DNA of 64,000 bases from a bacterium (GCA_016712675.1 JADJQR010000001.1:372001-436000), one strand, 5' to 3'. Positions 42,554 to 52,391 are shown, counted from the first letter of the stretch. Translations and numbers: made by a program. Notes: generated from the letters alone by a model not told the origin.

Positions 42554-43327
42554 ATGAATGCACCAGAACGCTTCGTACGGTGGATGTCTGATCATCGGCA
42601 CGTGGACAAGAAGCTTGGCCACGTCTACCGCTATCACTCCCGCAGTGACGCCCACTCCATAGAGCTGTGTCGGCTGATCGTGGCCGATCTGGTCCAGCGA
42701 TGCACTGCTCTTCGCGATCAGGCTGCGCGTGGAGAAGTGGCATACGGAATCAACCTCAAACACCAGTTTCCATCTGGGAAGTCGAAGACACTTGATCTGG
42801 CCATCGGTATCCCGAGGGGCCGGCCAATTCCTGGGGTGGCGGCGTCTGGCATCCATCAGGTCGATGATCTTGCCGAAGTTTTGATTGCATGCGAGGCCAA
42901 GACTGCCATGACTGAGCACGGCAAGGCTCAACCACGGATTTTTGATGAGCTCAGTTCCTCCCACGAGATTGTGCACGGTGGTCGCGCTGACGCAATTGCG
43001 GCAGGCGTCACAGTCGTAAACATCGCGGCGAGTTTCGTGTCGCCATTGCGCCAGCGCAAAGGTGAAGTGATTTACGCTAGTATTCACAAGCAACCGCACG
43101 TCACAGAGCGCATGGTCAATCACTTGCGCGGGCTGGTCGTGCGCGAGCGTCCCGAGGGCGTAGGATTCGACGCGTATTGCACGATCGTGGTGGACTGTGA
43201 TAACCAAAGCCAAGTCTCACTGTGGACGACGTCTCCGGCGCCGCAGGCGGGAGATTCGGATCACTATGATACATTTGTCAACCGGATCGCAGACTTCTAC
43301 ACGAAGCGTTTTTCGGGCATAGGCTAG
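42554..43327 (+). CDS. Putative type II restriction endonuclease (PD-(D/E)XK fold)
   Basis: 257 residues from ATG 42554; an in-frame ATG 24 bases upstream is possible. KSKTLDLAIGIP followed by DDLAEVLIACEAKTAMTEHG has the acidic residue and E-x-K order of the PD-(D/E)XK nuclease core. FDELSSSHEIVHGGR follows. No HNH or GIY-YIG motif. The family is not recognised by name. Its neighbour is an N4-cytosine-type methyltransferase, so the pair is probably a type II system cutting unmethylated DNA. Confidence 0.65.
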   Translation: MNAPERFVRWMSDHRHVDKKLGHVYRYHSRSDAHSIELCRLIVADLVQRCTALRDQAARGEVAYGINLKHQFPSGKSKTLDLAIGIPRGRPIPGVAASGIHQVDDLAEVLIACEAKTAMTEHGKAQPRIFDELSSSHEIVHGGRADAIAAGVTVVNIAASFVSPLRQRKGEVIYASIHKQPHVTERMVNHLRGLVVRERPEGVGFDAYCTIVVDCDNQSQVSLWTTSPAPQAGDSDHYDTFVNRIADFYTKRFSGIG

Positions 43328-43513
43328 CGAGGCCCACAGAGATTCTGGTAAGGTGAATCTCGCGATCCGATCCATGTCGCGCCCCACTTCGCGTGCCCCG
43401 GCTGAAATGGCGTGGTTCACCGAGATCACACATCGGCCTGGCGTCTGAAGAAACCTGGCGATTTGCGTCACAATCGGCTAGTCTTGCACCGCAAGCGACA
43501 AAGGAGTTATAAT

Positions 43514-44506
43514 TTGAAGCCCGCGACGCAATTGATAGACGACCCCAAGAACCTTCGTCAGTATCTGCCGGCAGGACAGCTGCCGCCCCTCAACAACGCC
43601 CAGTCCGCATTGCCCAGGATTGCGAAGGACACGAAGCTAATCGCGGCCATTGAGGAATGCGTGAAGCGAGTCCCCACGAGCCACCGACTGATTCGGCAAG
43701 ACTCCCGGAAGAAATGGGATGTCCAACCGGAAAGTATAGCGCTTGTGTTGACTTCGCCGCCCTACTGGACGCTGAAGGAGTATCGTGTCGAGGATGGACA
43801 ACTTGGATTCGTTGAGGACTATCTCGAATTCCACCGTGAGTTGGACAAGATATGGCGTCAGTGCTACAAATCGCTGATTCCCGGCGGCCGCTTGATTTGC
43901 GTCGTTGGCGACGTTTGTCTATCGCGCCGCAAAAACAATGGTCGACATACAGTCGTCCCGCTGCACGCGACAATTCAGGAACGGTGCCGCAAGATCGGAC
44001 TCGATAACCTCGCGCCGATCATCTGGTACAAGATTGCCAATGCCTCCTACGAAGCGGAGGGTAATGGCACGGGGTTCTTGGGCAAACCGTATGAACCCGG
44101 CGCTGTGATCAAGAACGACATCGAATACATCCTCATGTTGCGGAAGCCGGGTGGCTATCGGCAACCGTCACTTCCGGAGCGGGTACTGAGTGTGATTTCT
44201 GCAGAGAACTACCAGCTGTGGTTCCAGCAGATCTGGACGGGTCTGACGGGGGCATCGACACGAAATCACCCGGCACCCTACCCGACCGAGCTGACCGAAC
44301 GGCTAATTCGGATGTTCACTTTCGTTGGCGATACGGTGCTCGATCCATTTTCCGGCACGGCAAGCACGTCGGTGGGCGCGGCGCGCTGGGGCCGGAATAG
44401 CATCGGTATTGAATTAGACCCACACTACTTCCAAATGGGTTTGAATCGGCTTACGAAGGAAACGCAAGGCCTCTTCTCTCCTGCGACAATCGAAGTCCAG
44501 CCGTAG
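43514..44506 (+). CDS. DNA (N4-cytosine-type) methyltransferase of restriction pair
   Basis: 330 residues from TTG 43514, with AAGGAG 7 bases upstream; the longer frame starting at 43412 lacks a site. Catalytic motif IV TSPPYW (residues about 82-87) is typical of N4-cytosine enzymes. The SAM-binding motif VLDPFSGTASTSVGAARWG with IELDPHY lies near the C-terminus, so it is class beta. Expected to protect the site cut by the adjacent nuclease. Base composition (lower GC) differs from the phage genes, suggesting separate acquisition. Confidence 0.85.
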   Translation: MKPATQLIDDPKNLRQYLPAGQLPPLNNAQSALPRIAKDTKLIAAIEECVKRVPTSHRLIRQDSRKKWDVQPESIALVLTSPPYWTLKEYRVEDGQLGFVEDYLEFHRELDKIWRQCYKSLIPGGRLICVVGDVCLSRRKNNGRHTVVPLHATIQERCRKIGLDNLAPIIWYKIANASYEAEGNGTGFLGKPYEPGAVIKNDIEYILMLRKPGGYRQPSLPERVLSVISAENYQLWFQQIWTGLTGASTRNHPAPYPTELTERLIRMFTFVGDTVLDPFSGTASTSVGAARWGRNSIGIELDPHYFQMGLNRLTKETQGLFSPATIEVQP

Positions 44507-44557
44507 TCCGCGCCGGCAATTGTCTGGGCCTGTTGGACGGCGATCTCGGCGCCAATG

Positions 44558-44581
44558 ACGGGGGCGGATAACCGCCCCCGT
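44558..44581. terminator. Bidirectional hairpin between convergent genes
   Basis: ACGGGGGCGG and CCGCCCCCGT form a perfect 10-bp stem with an ATAA loop between the methyltransferase stop and the convergent lipoprotein gene. The following T-tract is poor, so termination may be weak or factor-aided. It is the natural left edge of cargo block B. Confidence 0.55.
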
Positions 44582-44639
44582 TGTGCGTCGCCAGCCGAAC
44601 TCAACGCCCGTATCGGCAGGCGTCTTGGCACGCCGCAGA

Positions 44640-45224
44640 TCAGTGGTGGCCGAGGTGTCCCCCGTCGCTCGTGTCCATCGTCGCAAAGTGGAACATCATG
44701 TCGTCGCCCATGGAACCGGTACCGTGACCGCCCATGCCGCCCATGTCCCCCATGCCGCCCATGCGCGACTCCATCATCCGAGTCATCCCACTTCCCATGT
44801 GGACCATATATCGCGTTCCGGGCTCCAGCATGGAATCGGGCTGGACGGTACACTCGGTCCCTGCTGCATTCCACTGAAAGTCGATTCCGGTGGCATGGAA
44901 ATCGTCCAGGTGCCGCATCATCATTGAATCCGCCATGACTTCCATCATGGACCCGTGCGTGGCCATCGACGAATCGGGGCAGATCCCGCTCATCATGTCG
45001 AGCTCGCTTATGAGATGCAGTTCCTGCTCCACGACGGCGCGGTCGATGCCAGATGCGAAGCGGACGGTGATCGGAGCGTCAAGCCGCACGTCGACTGCGC
45101 CGTCGGATGGACTGATTTCCAGCTGGCTCGTCGACGGCGTCGCAGGTGTGTCCATGTGATCGGAGGAGCAGCCGATGAACACGAAGAGTGTCAGGAAGGC
45201 GAGAAGAACGGATCGAGCTAGCAT
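44640..45224 (-). CDS. Met-rich lipoprotein with Big_5 Ig-like domain
   Basis: 194 residues from ATG 45224 with GGAGG 5 bases upstream. Lipobox VFIGC (Cys 19). SPSDGAVDVRLDAPITVRFA is the opening of a Big_5 Ig-like domain. The rest carries 25 methionines in all, with runs such as GSMMEVMADSMMMRH and MGGMGDMGGMGGHGTGSMGD, ending HLGHH. Met/His clusters of this kind bind Cu(I) or Ag(I) in the periplasm. It is likely a periplasmic copper sponge attached to the envelope. It lies on the same strand as cusCBA. Confidence 0.7.
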   Translation of the reverse strand: MLARSVLLAFLTLFVFIGCSSDHMDTPATPSTSQLEISPSDGAVDVRLDAPITVRFASGIDRAVVEQELHLISELDMMSGICPDSSMATHGSMMEVMADSMMMRHLDDFHATGIDFQWNAAGTECTVQPDSMLEPGTRYMVHMGSGMTRMMESRMGGMGDMGGMGGHGTGSMGDDMMFHFATMDTSDGGHLGHH

Positions 45225-45298
45225 GTTGACCTCCCGGGTCGACGATGGTGGTTCGTCAGGCAAAAGTAGAGACGGCCTGCGGATGCGGGGCGATGCAC

Positions 45299-45778
45299 TC
45301 ATTTGTTGCCGGCATTTCCGGCACGCACGAGTCGCATTCCGCAGGCCGAACAGGTTCCGGGCGTTGAGGAGACTACTTCCGCATGCATTGGGCAGGTATA
45401 GGATTCGGGCCGACCTGAGGCCATGGCCGGTTCGATGGCTCCGCCGCCCCCCGGTGGGGTGGTCTGCATGCGGGCCACGACAGAACTCCATTCGGGGTCA
45501 GCCAGCATGCGGGCGATGAAGCCATGCATGAAATCGGCGTCGTCCAGCAGCGAGTTCGAAAGCACGGCGCGACTGTTTTCGTCGACCAGCAGGAGTTCAA
45601 CCGCCTGGCGGGAGTCCCTGACAGACATCGTATTGGCGGCATGCCCACTGTCGTGCCCGTGCCCGCTATTGCCCATCGTCCCGCACTGCGCCGTTGCAAG
45701 CCGCGGTGTGAAGATGATCAGGCCCAGGAAAGCGAGCCTTCCGACTCGTTCTCCCCACCGCAATCTGCGCACCGTCAT
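45299..45778 (-). CDS. Secreted protein with heavy-metal-binding (HMBD) domain
   Basis: 159 residues; RBS GGAGG. Signal peptide about 1-30 (LAFLGLIIFTPRLATAQ). The mature N-terminus has HGHDSGHAAN. The C-terminus YTCPMHAEVVSSTPGTCSAC, then GMRL, is the HMBD motif (YxCPMHP..C..CGM) found in CusB-like adaptors, here on a stand-alone carrier. Predicted periplasmic Cu/Ag chaperone. Lies 75 bases upstream of the Met-rich lipoprotein gene, probably one operon. Confidence 0.75.
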   Translation of the reverse strand: MTVRRLRWGERVGRLAFLGLIIFTPRLATAQCGTMGNSGHGHDSGHAANTMSVRDSRQAVELLLVDENSRAVLSNSLLDDADFMHGFIARMLADPEWSSVVARMQTTPPGGGGAIEPAMASGRPESYTCPMHAEVVSSTPGTCSACGMRLVRAGNAGNK

Positions 45779-46108
45779 GTCGATGCCTCCATCTGGTCTC
45801 TTGAACTTCTACGGGTGATTGAGCCTGACTGCGCAGCTATGAGCAACATCCGGGCCGCGATATAACTATCCATAAATAATACAATTAGACGATTTCATGA
45901 TTGCGCGCCGTGTGAAACTGGAGACTATTGCACACGCGATTGAACGATATTCATCAATTACAAGACGGATATAGTAATGTATCAGAGACGGGCGGATGCA
46001 CAGGTGGTGCCTGCGAAGCAAATGGCCCGTCGCCCGTGATCGCATCTCGCGAACGGACGACGGACCAAACCCATACGGTGCTACGCCTCCCCGGGCGTCA
46101 TACGAATC
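45779..46108. other. AT-rich leader region upstream of HMBD protein
   Basis: 330 bases between the cusA stop (46109) and the HMBD gene start. It is markedly AT-rich from 45855 to 45985 compared with its neighbours. It should hold the promoter for the two leftward genes, but I cannot define -35/-10 boxes with confidence. No gene. Confidence 0.5.
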
Positions 46109-49100
46109 TCAAACCGGCGAGATCATCGCCGTAGACGGGCCATCCAGGGTATCCGTCGCCGGACCGTCGACCACTTCCTTGCGCCGCCAGAGGTAGTAGA
46201 TCGCCGGGTAGACCAACAGCTCCAGCAGGAACGAAGTCACCAGTCCTCCGACCATGGGCGCGGCAACACGCTTCATCAAGTCGGCTCCCGGTCCAATGGA
46301 CCACATGATGGGCAAAAGGCCGATAAACGCGGCAGCAACGGTCATGGCCTTCGGGCGCACGCGCTTCACGGCGCCGTGGATGATGGCCTCGATCAGGTCA
46401 CCGGTCGTCCGGAGGTGTCCCCTGGCCCGGGCTTCGTCATGAGACAAGTCAAGGAACAGCAGCATGAAGACCCCGGTCTCGGCATCCAGGCCCATGAGCG
46501 CGATCATGCCGACCCAGACCGCTATCGAGACATTGTAATCCAGCACATACAGGAGCCAGACCGCGCCCACCATGGAGAACGGCACGGCCAGCATGACCAC
46601 GCCAGCCTTGAACGCTGATTTCGTGTTCATGTACAGGAGCGCGAAGATGAGGACGACGGTGAGGGGGATCACCAGCTTGAGCCGCTCCCTGACGCGAATC
46701 ATGTTCTCGTACTGTCCACTCCACGACACCGCATAACCCGTCGGCAGCGTCGTTCCCTCAGCGACCGCCCTCTTCGCCGCCTCCACGTAGGAGCCAATGT
46801 CGACTTGCGAAGTCGCGAAGTCTACGTAGACGTACCCAGACAGCAATCCGTTCTCGTCGCGGATCATCGAGGGACCCTCGACCAGGCGCACGGTGGCGAT
46901 CTCGCCCATCGGGATCTGCCCCTGGCCGTCCGGCAGCGGCAGCAGGACCCGGCGCAGCGCGTCCACGTCTTCGCGATAGGCGCGTGCGTAGCGGACATTG
47001 ACGCCGTAGCGCTCGCGCCCTTCGACTGTCGTGGTCTGGTTGTCGCCTCCGATGGCTGTCATCACCATCATGTTGGCGGCATCGATCGACAGTCCGTAGC
47101 GCGCGAGCTGGTCCCGGTCCAGTTCGAAATCCAGGAAATACCCGCCTGCGACCCGCTCGGCGAACACGCTTCGAGTCCCCGGAACCGTTCGCACGACCGA
47201 TTCGATTTCAAGCGCTGCCTTTTGGATCACCGCGAGGTCGGCGCCGCTGATCTTGATGCCGACCGGCGTGCGGATGCCGGTGGAGAGCATGTCCAGCCGC
47301 CCCTTGATCGGCATGGTCCAGGCGTTGCTGATGCCGGGGAGCTGCATCACTGCGTCCATCTCCGCAATAAGCTCCTCCTCGCTGATTCGGTCGCGCCACG
47401 CCGGGCGCAGGAGCTCCTTGAGCCACTCAGGGGCCCAGCCGGAATACCAGCGCGGCTTCGCCCGCCACTCCGACTCCGGCTTCAACAGGATTGTCGTCTC
47501 CATCATCGAAAATGGCGCCGGGTCGGTCGGGGTGTTCGCACGGCCGGCCTTCCCGAAGACGCGCTTCACCTCGGGAAAGGTCATGAGCATCTTGTCCTGG
47601 ACCTGCAGGGCCTTTTGGGCCTCGGCAATGGACATGCCCGGTTGAACAGCCGAAGGCATGTAGAGCAGCGAGCCTTCCCGCAGAGGCGGCATGAATTCGG
47701 AGCCCAGCTTGAGGTAGACCGGGATGGTGCCGGCGACGATAAGCAGACTGGCGATCACGGTGGCCTTGGCATGCCGGACGACGAATCTGCATGGCCCCTC
47801 GTAGATGCGGTGCAGCAGCCGGCTGACGGGGTGCCGTTCCTCGGAGTAGTACTTGCCTACGAGCATCTGCGTGGCGAACCAGGCGAGGGGCCGGGGCTTG
47901 AAGCGGAATGGTTCGATCCGGGCGAAGAGCATGCGCATGGCAGGGTCGAGCGTGACGGCCAGGATAGCGGCGATGGCCATCGCCAGGTTCTTGGAATAGG
48001 CCAGAGGCTTGAAGAGGCGCCCTTCCTGGTCGACGAGAGTGAAGACGGGCATGAAGGCGACCGCAATGACCAGCAATGAGAAGAACACCGATGGGCCGAC
48101 CTCGAGCAGGGCATCGAGTCGGACCTGGTGGAAGTCGCCCTTACTGCCGGCCGCTTGCCAGTGGTAGATCTTGTTGTAGGCGTTCTCGACTTCGACGATG
48201 GCTCCGTCGACCAGAACGCCGATCGAGATAGCGATGCCGGCCAGCGACATGAGGTTCGCGTTGAGACCCATCATGTACATGGGTATGAAGGCGAGGGCCA
48301 CGCTGGTCGGGATCGTGAGGATGGGGATCGTCGCCGAAGGGATATGCCAGAGAAAGAGAATGATGATGAGCGAAACGATGATGATCTCTTCGATCACCTT
48401 GCTCTTGACGGTGTGGATTGCCTCTTCGATCAGTTCGGAACGATCGTAGGTTGTGACAACCTCGACGCCTTCGGGCAGCGACGGCTTGAGTTCCTCGAGC
48501 TTCGCCTTCACGCGCTTGATGACATTGAGCGCGTTCTCTCCCTGGCGCATGACGACGATGCCGCCGACTACGTCACCCTCTCCGTTGTAGTCGGCAATTC
48601 CGCGCCTCATCTCTGGGCCGAGTGCGACGCTGCCCACGTCTTTGACCGTGATCGGTGTCCCGTTGTCGACCTTCAGCACCAGCTTCTCGAGATCGGCGAT
48701 CGACTTCACATAGCCCCGACCGCGCACCATGTACTCGCGTCCCGCCACTTCGACCAAGCGACCGCCCACGTCGTTGTTCCCGCTGCGCACGGCGTTGATG
48801 ACCGTTTCGAGCGGTAAATTGTAGGCGGCGAGGCGGTTGGGGTCGACGGTGATCTGGTACTGCCGCACCTGCCCGCCGACGGCGGCGACTTCGGCGACTC
48901 CCGGCACGCTCTGTACTGCGTAACGCAGGAACCAGTCCTGGTAGCTCCTGAGTTCGTCGCTCGAGTGCTTGCCGGACCGGTCGACGAGCGCGTACTGGAA
49001 GACCCAGCCCACACTCGTGGCATCGGGGCCGAGTTCAGTCGTCACCCCGGCGGGGAGCTGGGGCGTGATCTTGGACAGGTATTCGAGGACGCGTGTCCGC

Positions 49101-49414
49101 GCCCAGTAGATGTCAGTGCCGTCCTCGAAGATGACGTAGACGAAACTGAACCCGAAATCCGAGAAACCCCTGATGTCCTTGACCTTGGGCGCCCCGAGCA
49201 GCGCGGTGATGATCGGGTAGGTGACCTGGTCCTCGATGATGTCCGGACTCCGGTCCCATCGCGAGTAGACGATGACCTGCGTATCCGACAGATCGGGGAT
49301 CGCGTCGAGGGGGATGTTCTGCATCGTCCAGTAGGCGATGGCCAGCGCCACGATCGTGGCCGCGATCACGAGGTACTTGTTCTCCGCCGAGAAGCGGATG
49401 ATGCCCCTGAGCAT
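46109..49414 (-). CDS. cusA: Cu(I)/Ag(I) RND efflux pump, CusA-like (HME4)
   Basis: 1101 residues. The TM4 motif is GIAISIGVLVDGAIVEVEN: Asp 403 and Glu 410 remain, but the first Asp of the CzcA triad is replaced by Ser, as in Cu/Ag pumps. The three funnel methionines of E. coli CusA (M573, M623, M672) have counterparts at about M586 (EGSLLYMPS), M637 (PFSMMETT) and M709 (RLDMLSTG). Inserted ~15 residues around 655-670 are unusual. It exports Cu(I)/Ag(I) with CusB and CusC encoded just upstream. Confidence 0.94.
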   Translation of the reverse strand: MLRGIIRFSAENKYLVIAATIVALAIAYWTMQNIPLDAIPDLSDTQVIVYSRWDRSPDIIEDQVTYPIITALLGAPKVKDIRGFSDFGFSFVYVIFEDGTDIYWARTRVLEYLSKITPQLPAGVTTELGPDATSVGWVFQYALVDRSGKHSSDELRSYQDWFLRYAVQSVPGVAEVAAVGGQVRQYQITVDPNRLAAYNLPLETVINAVRSGNNDVGGRLVEVAGREYMVRGRGYVKSIADLEKLVLKVDNGTPITVKDVGSVALGPEMRRGIADYNGEGDVVGGIVVMRQGENALNVIKRVKAKLEELKPSLPEGVEVVTTYDRSELIEEAIHTVKSKVIEEIIIVSLIIILFLWHIPSATIPILTIPTSVALAFIPMYMMGLNANLMSLAGIAISIGVLVDGAIVEVENAYNKIYHWQAAGSKGDFHQVRLDALLEVGPSVFFSLLVIAVAFMPVFTLVDQEGRLFKPLAYSKNLAMAIAAILAVTLDPAMRMLFARIEPFRFKPRPLAWFATQMLVGKYYSEERHPVSRLLHRIYEGPCRFVVRHAKATVIASLLIVAGTIPVYLKLGSEFMPPLREGSLLYMPSAVQPGMSIAEAQKALQVQDKMLMTFPEVKRVFGKAGRANTPTDPAPFSMMETTILLKPESEWRAKPRWYSGWAPEWLKELLRPAWRDRISEEELIAEMDAVMQLPGISNAWTMPIKGRLDMLSTGIRTPVGIKISGADLAVIQKAALEIESVVRTVPGTRSVFAERVAGGYFLDFELDRDQLARYGLSIDAANMMVMTAIGGDNQTTTVEGRERYGVNVRYARAYREDVDALRRVLLPLPDGQGQIPMGEIATVRLVEGPSMIRDENGLLSGYVYVDFATSQVDIGSYVEAAKRAVAEGTTLPTGYAVSWSGQYENMIRVRERLKLVIPLTVVLIFALLYMNTKSAFKAGVVMLAVPFSMVGAVWLLYVLDYNVSIAVWVGMIALMGLDAETGVFMLLFLDLSHDEARARGHLRTTGDLIEAIIHGAVKRVRPKAMTVAAAFIGLLPIMWSIGPGADLMKRVAAPMVGGLVTSFLLELLVYPAIYYLWRRKEVVDGPATDTLDGPSTAMISPV

Positions 49415-49416
49415 GG

Positions 49417-50874
49417 TTACCTTCCTCCGATGGCGGCGAGCGACGATCGGAGCTGGGACTCGGAATCGACGAGGAAATTCGCGCGCATAACCACTTCTTG
49501 GCCTTCTGTGAGCCCGGCGATCACCTCGATCTGGTCGCCGCTCCTGGCCCCAGTCTGGATTATCCGCGGCTCGAATTTTCCGTTACCCAAAGCCAGGAAG
49601 ACAACGTCCAACTCGCCGGAACGGATGACCGCGTCGACCGGAATTCGCAAGCCGACATGGCTTTCGCCTTCAAGCGTCACTTCGCCGATCATCTCGGGCT
49701 TTAGGATCCCTTCCGGGTTGCGCAGATGGAGGTGTATTTTGGCGGTCTTCGTTCGGGAATCCATGATTGGATCGATGAATGCCACCTCCGCAGTGAATGG
49801 TCGCTCGGCGTAGGCCCGGACGGTGAAAGCCGCCGGCATGCCGACGCGAACCTGTGGTAGGTCGCTCTCGTAGGCATCGGCCATCACCCAGACTGTCTCC
49901 AGATCAGTGATCTCGTATGGAGTATCACCCGGGTTCACGCGGGCGCCCTCGACCACGTTCTTGGCCGTGACCGCGCCCGCGATCGGCGACAGGAAGGTGA
50001 GGGATTGCGACGACTCGCGGGTCCGATGCAGGCGCTCGATCTCGGCGGTCGGGACATCCCAGAGTTCGAGCTTGCGCCGCGCGGCGGCGAACAGCACCTC
50101 GCCATTCTCGGCGGGCGCCCCGCGGCTGGCCAGCGACTCCTTCGTCTGCAGAGCGAGCAGGTACTCGTTCTCGGCGGCGAGCAACGACGGGCTATACAGC
50201 GAGAACAAAGGTTCGCCCTTGCGAACCGACTGGCCGACGAAGTCCACGTACATGCGCTCGACGTAGCCCTCGACCTTGACGTTCATCTTCCGGACCCGGG
50301 TGGGATCGACCTGGACGCGGCCGACCGTCTGCCAGCTTCCGGCGACGTTGCCCGTCGTGGCTGGTGCCGTGCGGAGGCCGATCAATTGCTGACGAGTGGG
50401 GTCGATGTTCACCGTGGCCAGTCCCGAGACTGTTTCGCTGCCGCCACCCTGGATTTCGTCCTCGTAGACCGGGAGGTAATCCATGCCCATCTCGTCCTTC
50501 CTCGGTTCGTTCGATGTCTGGGCCGGATCCATGGGCGAGCGGTAGAACAGGACCCGGCGCTCCGCGGCCGGCGAGGACTCGGACTGGGCCGAGGCAGCCT
50601 GCTTCACCTCGACAAGCTTCATCCCGCAAATGGGGCAGTCGCTCGGGTGATCAGCTGTGATCGTCGGATGCATGGGGCACTGATAGAGCGGCTTTTGGGC
50701 CGGGGCCTCCGCGCTGGAAGGGGATCGGCTTTCGCCACGCGTCAGCAGCGCGACTGCGCCGCTACCGAGCGCGGCGCCACAAACGACCAGAGCGACCGCA
50801 TACCACAGCTTGCGCGACGTGGTGTTGGTAGGCTGCGGCCCCGGTTCACGGCTCGCATTGGTATTCGTTTCCAA
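49417..50874 (-). CDS. cusB: CusB-type periplasmic adaptor with extra HMBD domain
   Basis: 485 residues. One N-terminal membrane helix (LWYAVALVVCGAALGSGAVA) anchors it. An HMBD motif (YQCPMHPTITADHPSDCPIC, then GMKL, about 63-86) comes before the CusB-type metal site YRSPMDPAQTSNEPRKDEMG, then MDYLPVYED. The lipoyl, beta-barrel and helical hairpin parts follow (VEGYVERMYVDFVGQSVRKG). It passes Cu(I)/Ag(I) to CusA, 2 bases downstream, and bridges to CusC. The added HMBD gives a second metal-collecting site. Confidence 0.92.
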   Translation of the reverse strand: METNTNASREPGPQPTNTTSRKLWYAVALVVCGAALGSGAVALLTRGESRSPSSAEAPAQKPLYQCPMHPTITADHPSDCPICGMKLVEVKQAASAQSESSPAAERRVLFYRSPMDPAQTSNEPRKDEMGMDYLPVYEDEIQGGGSETVSGLATVNIDPTRQQLIGLRTAPATTGNVAGSWQTVGRVQVDPTRVRKMNVKVEGYVERMYVDFVGQSVRKGEPLFSLYSPSLLAAENEYLLALQTKESLASRGAPAENGEVLFAAARRKLELWDVPTAEIERLHRTRESSQSLTFLSPIAGAVTAKNVVEGARVNPGDTPYEITDLETVWVMADAYESDLPQVRVGMPAAFTVRAYAERPFTAEVAFIDPIMDSRTKTAKIHLHLRNPEGILKPEMIGEVTLEGESHVGLRIPVDAVIRSGELDVVFLALGNGKFEPRIIQTGARSGDQIEVIAGLTEGQEVVMRANFLVDSESQLRSSLAAIGGR

Positions 50875-50894
50875 ACCAGTTCTCCTTCTGCTGC

Positions 50895-52391
50895 CTACAT
50901 TCGTGACATGGAAGTCGAGCCGGCGGCGGAGGTCGACTTTGGCGATCCGTCGCCTGTCGGGGCCGAAGTCGCGCCGCCCATCCCACCGGCGCCGGGAACG
51001 GCCCCGCTGCCCATGCCGCCCGGGGCCAGGCTGGCCGCGGGGTCGAGGCTCACTTCAATCCGGGCGATCTCGATGCGCTGAGCCGCCGCAACCGAGCCCA
51101 GGAATGAATCTACGTCGGACACGTAGCCGCTGAGCGCCTCCAGTACCGAGGCGAAGGTGACGCGTCCCACCTGGTATTGGGCCATTGTGCTCGAAACGGT
51201 GGCGTCGGATTGCACGAGCACCTCGGTGCGGTAGAGGCGATTGGTCTCGATCAGCGCCCCCAGTACCTCAATGCGCTCGGCGACCCTTTGGCGCAGCAAT
51301 TGGCGTACGGCCTCGACCCCGTCCAGCGAGGCGACCTCTCGCAGGCGGTTCTCGGCGACGGCGCGGGATTGCTTGCTGCCGCTCCAGAGCGGGACGGAGA
51401 ATGACAGCCCCGCCTGCCACATCGGCTCGAAGTCTCCTCCGCGAGGCATCACGCCGGCGTTCACCGTGAGATCCGGATAGTAGTCCTTGCCGGCGAGGTC
51501 GATGAACTTCGACGACCGTTCGGCGCCCAGTTGCCAGCGTTGGAGTTCAGGGCTCCGCGATTCGGCGTCCTGCCAGGCTTCGATTGCGGGGGGAAGCTCG
51601 GGATCCGGCAGGCCCATGAGGGAGCGGCTCGTGGCGACGGCTTCGTCCAGTGGATGTCCGCGGAGCCGATTGAGAACCGCTGCCCGACGGCGATCCTCGG
51701 CCGTGAGCGCTGCCCGGCTCTGTTTGAGGCGGCTGCGCTCGAGCTGAGCCCTCAGCAGATCCGACTGCGCGCCGTCGCCCGTTTCATAGCGAATCCTGGC
51801 CATGCTTTCCGCCTGCTGCCAGAGCGACGCTAGCTGGTCAAGGAGATCGAGCTGGTCCCGGATGAGCAGAAGGTCGATATAGGCACGCCCGACATCGGCC
51901 TGGATGGTGAGCCGTGTCCGCTCGCTGTCCATTTCCGACTGGCGCGCCTCCAGCGTACTGATTTCGCTCCTTAGGCCACGCTTTCCGGGCCAGGGAAACG
52001 TCTGCGACGCCATGAGCAACCAGTAGCTCGTCTCCATTTTGCCGACCTGGATTTCGCTGAAGCCGTCGTTCTGGATGCCCAGGGACAATACGGGATCCGG
52101 AAGGGCACCGGCCTGGGGCACGAGCTCGAAGTCCGCATCGGCAGTCGCGCGCGCGCCCCTCAGTTCGGGCCGGTTCGCGAGGGCATCGCTCACGAATTCG
52201 GTCAACAACGGGTCGCTAGCCAGGGGCAGGCCGGCGGGTATGACATCCGGTTCCACTGCCTGCGCCATCCGCACCATCAGCAGGAGGAGAAGTGCGACGC
52301 CCAGGGGCAGGCTGCGTACTCTGGTGCTCCCGGGGAATCCTGTCCCCAACATCAGTGAATCGCGAAGACTCCGGCACCGTCGTTGGGGCAT
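50895..52391 (-). CDS. cusC: TolC-type outer membrane channel, CusC-like, with Met/Gly-rich tail
   Basis: 498 residues from ATG 52391 (GAGAGGT upstream); other in-frame starts at 52409 and 52352 exist. A signal segment (LPLGVALLLLLMVRMAQA) precedes two TolC repeats (LTEFVSDALANRPELRGARA; a second from about 255). The C-terminal 50 residues, GGMGSGAVPGAGGMGGATSA, then STSMSRM, are Met/Gly/Ser-rich and unusual for TolC channels; they may bind copper at the channel's periplasmic mouth. First gene of the leftward cusCBA operon. Confidence 0.88.
   Translation of the reverse strand: MPQRRCRSLRDSLMLGTGFPGSTRVRSLPLGVALLLLLMVRMAQAVEPDVIPAGLPLASDPLLTEFVSDALANRPELRGARATADADFELVPQAGALPDPVLSLGIQNDGFSEIQVGKMETSYWLLMASQTFPWPGKRGLRSEISTLEARQSEMDSERTRLTIQADVGRAYIDLLLIRDQLDLLDQLASLWQQAESMARIRYETGDGAQSDLLRAQLERSRLKQSRAALTAEDRRRAAVLNRLRGHPLDEAVATSRSLMGLPDPELPPAIEAWQDAESRSPELQRWQLGAERSSKFIDLAGKDYYPDLTVNAGVMPRGGDFEPMWQAGLSFSVPLWSGSKQSRAVAENRLREVASLDGVEAVRQLLRQRVAERIEVLGALIETNRLYRTEVLVQSDATVSSTMAQYQVGRVTFASVLEALSGYVSDVDSFLGSVAAAQRIEIARIEVSLDPAASLAPGGMGSGAVPGAGGMGGATSAPTGDGSPKSTSAAGSTSMSRM

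Noticed and set aside
42451-42591. Short frame (MDYKDNIGLL...) before the restriction gene as a controller protein
   Set aside because: No HTH, no ribosome site, and it overlaps the nuclease start in another frame.
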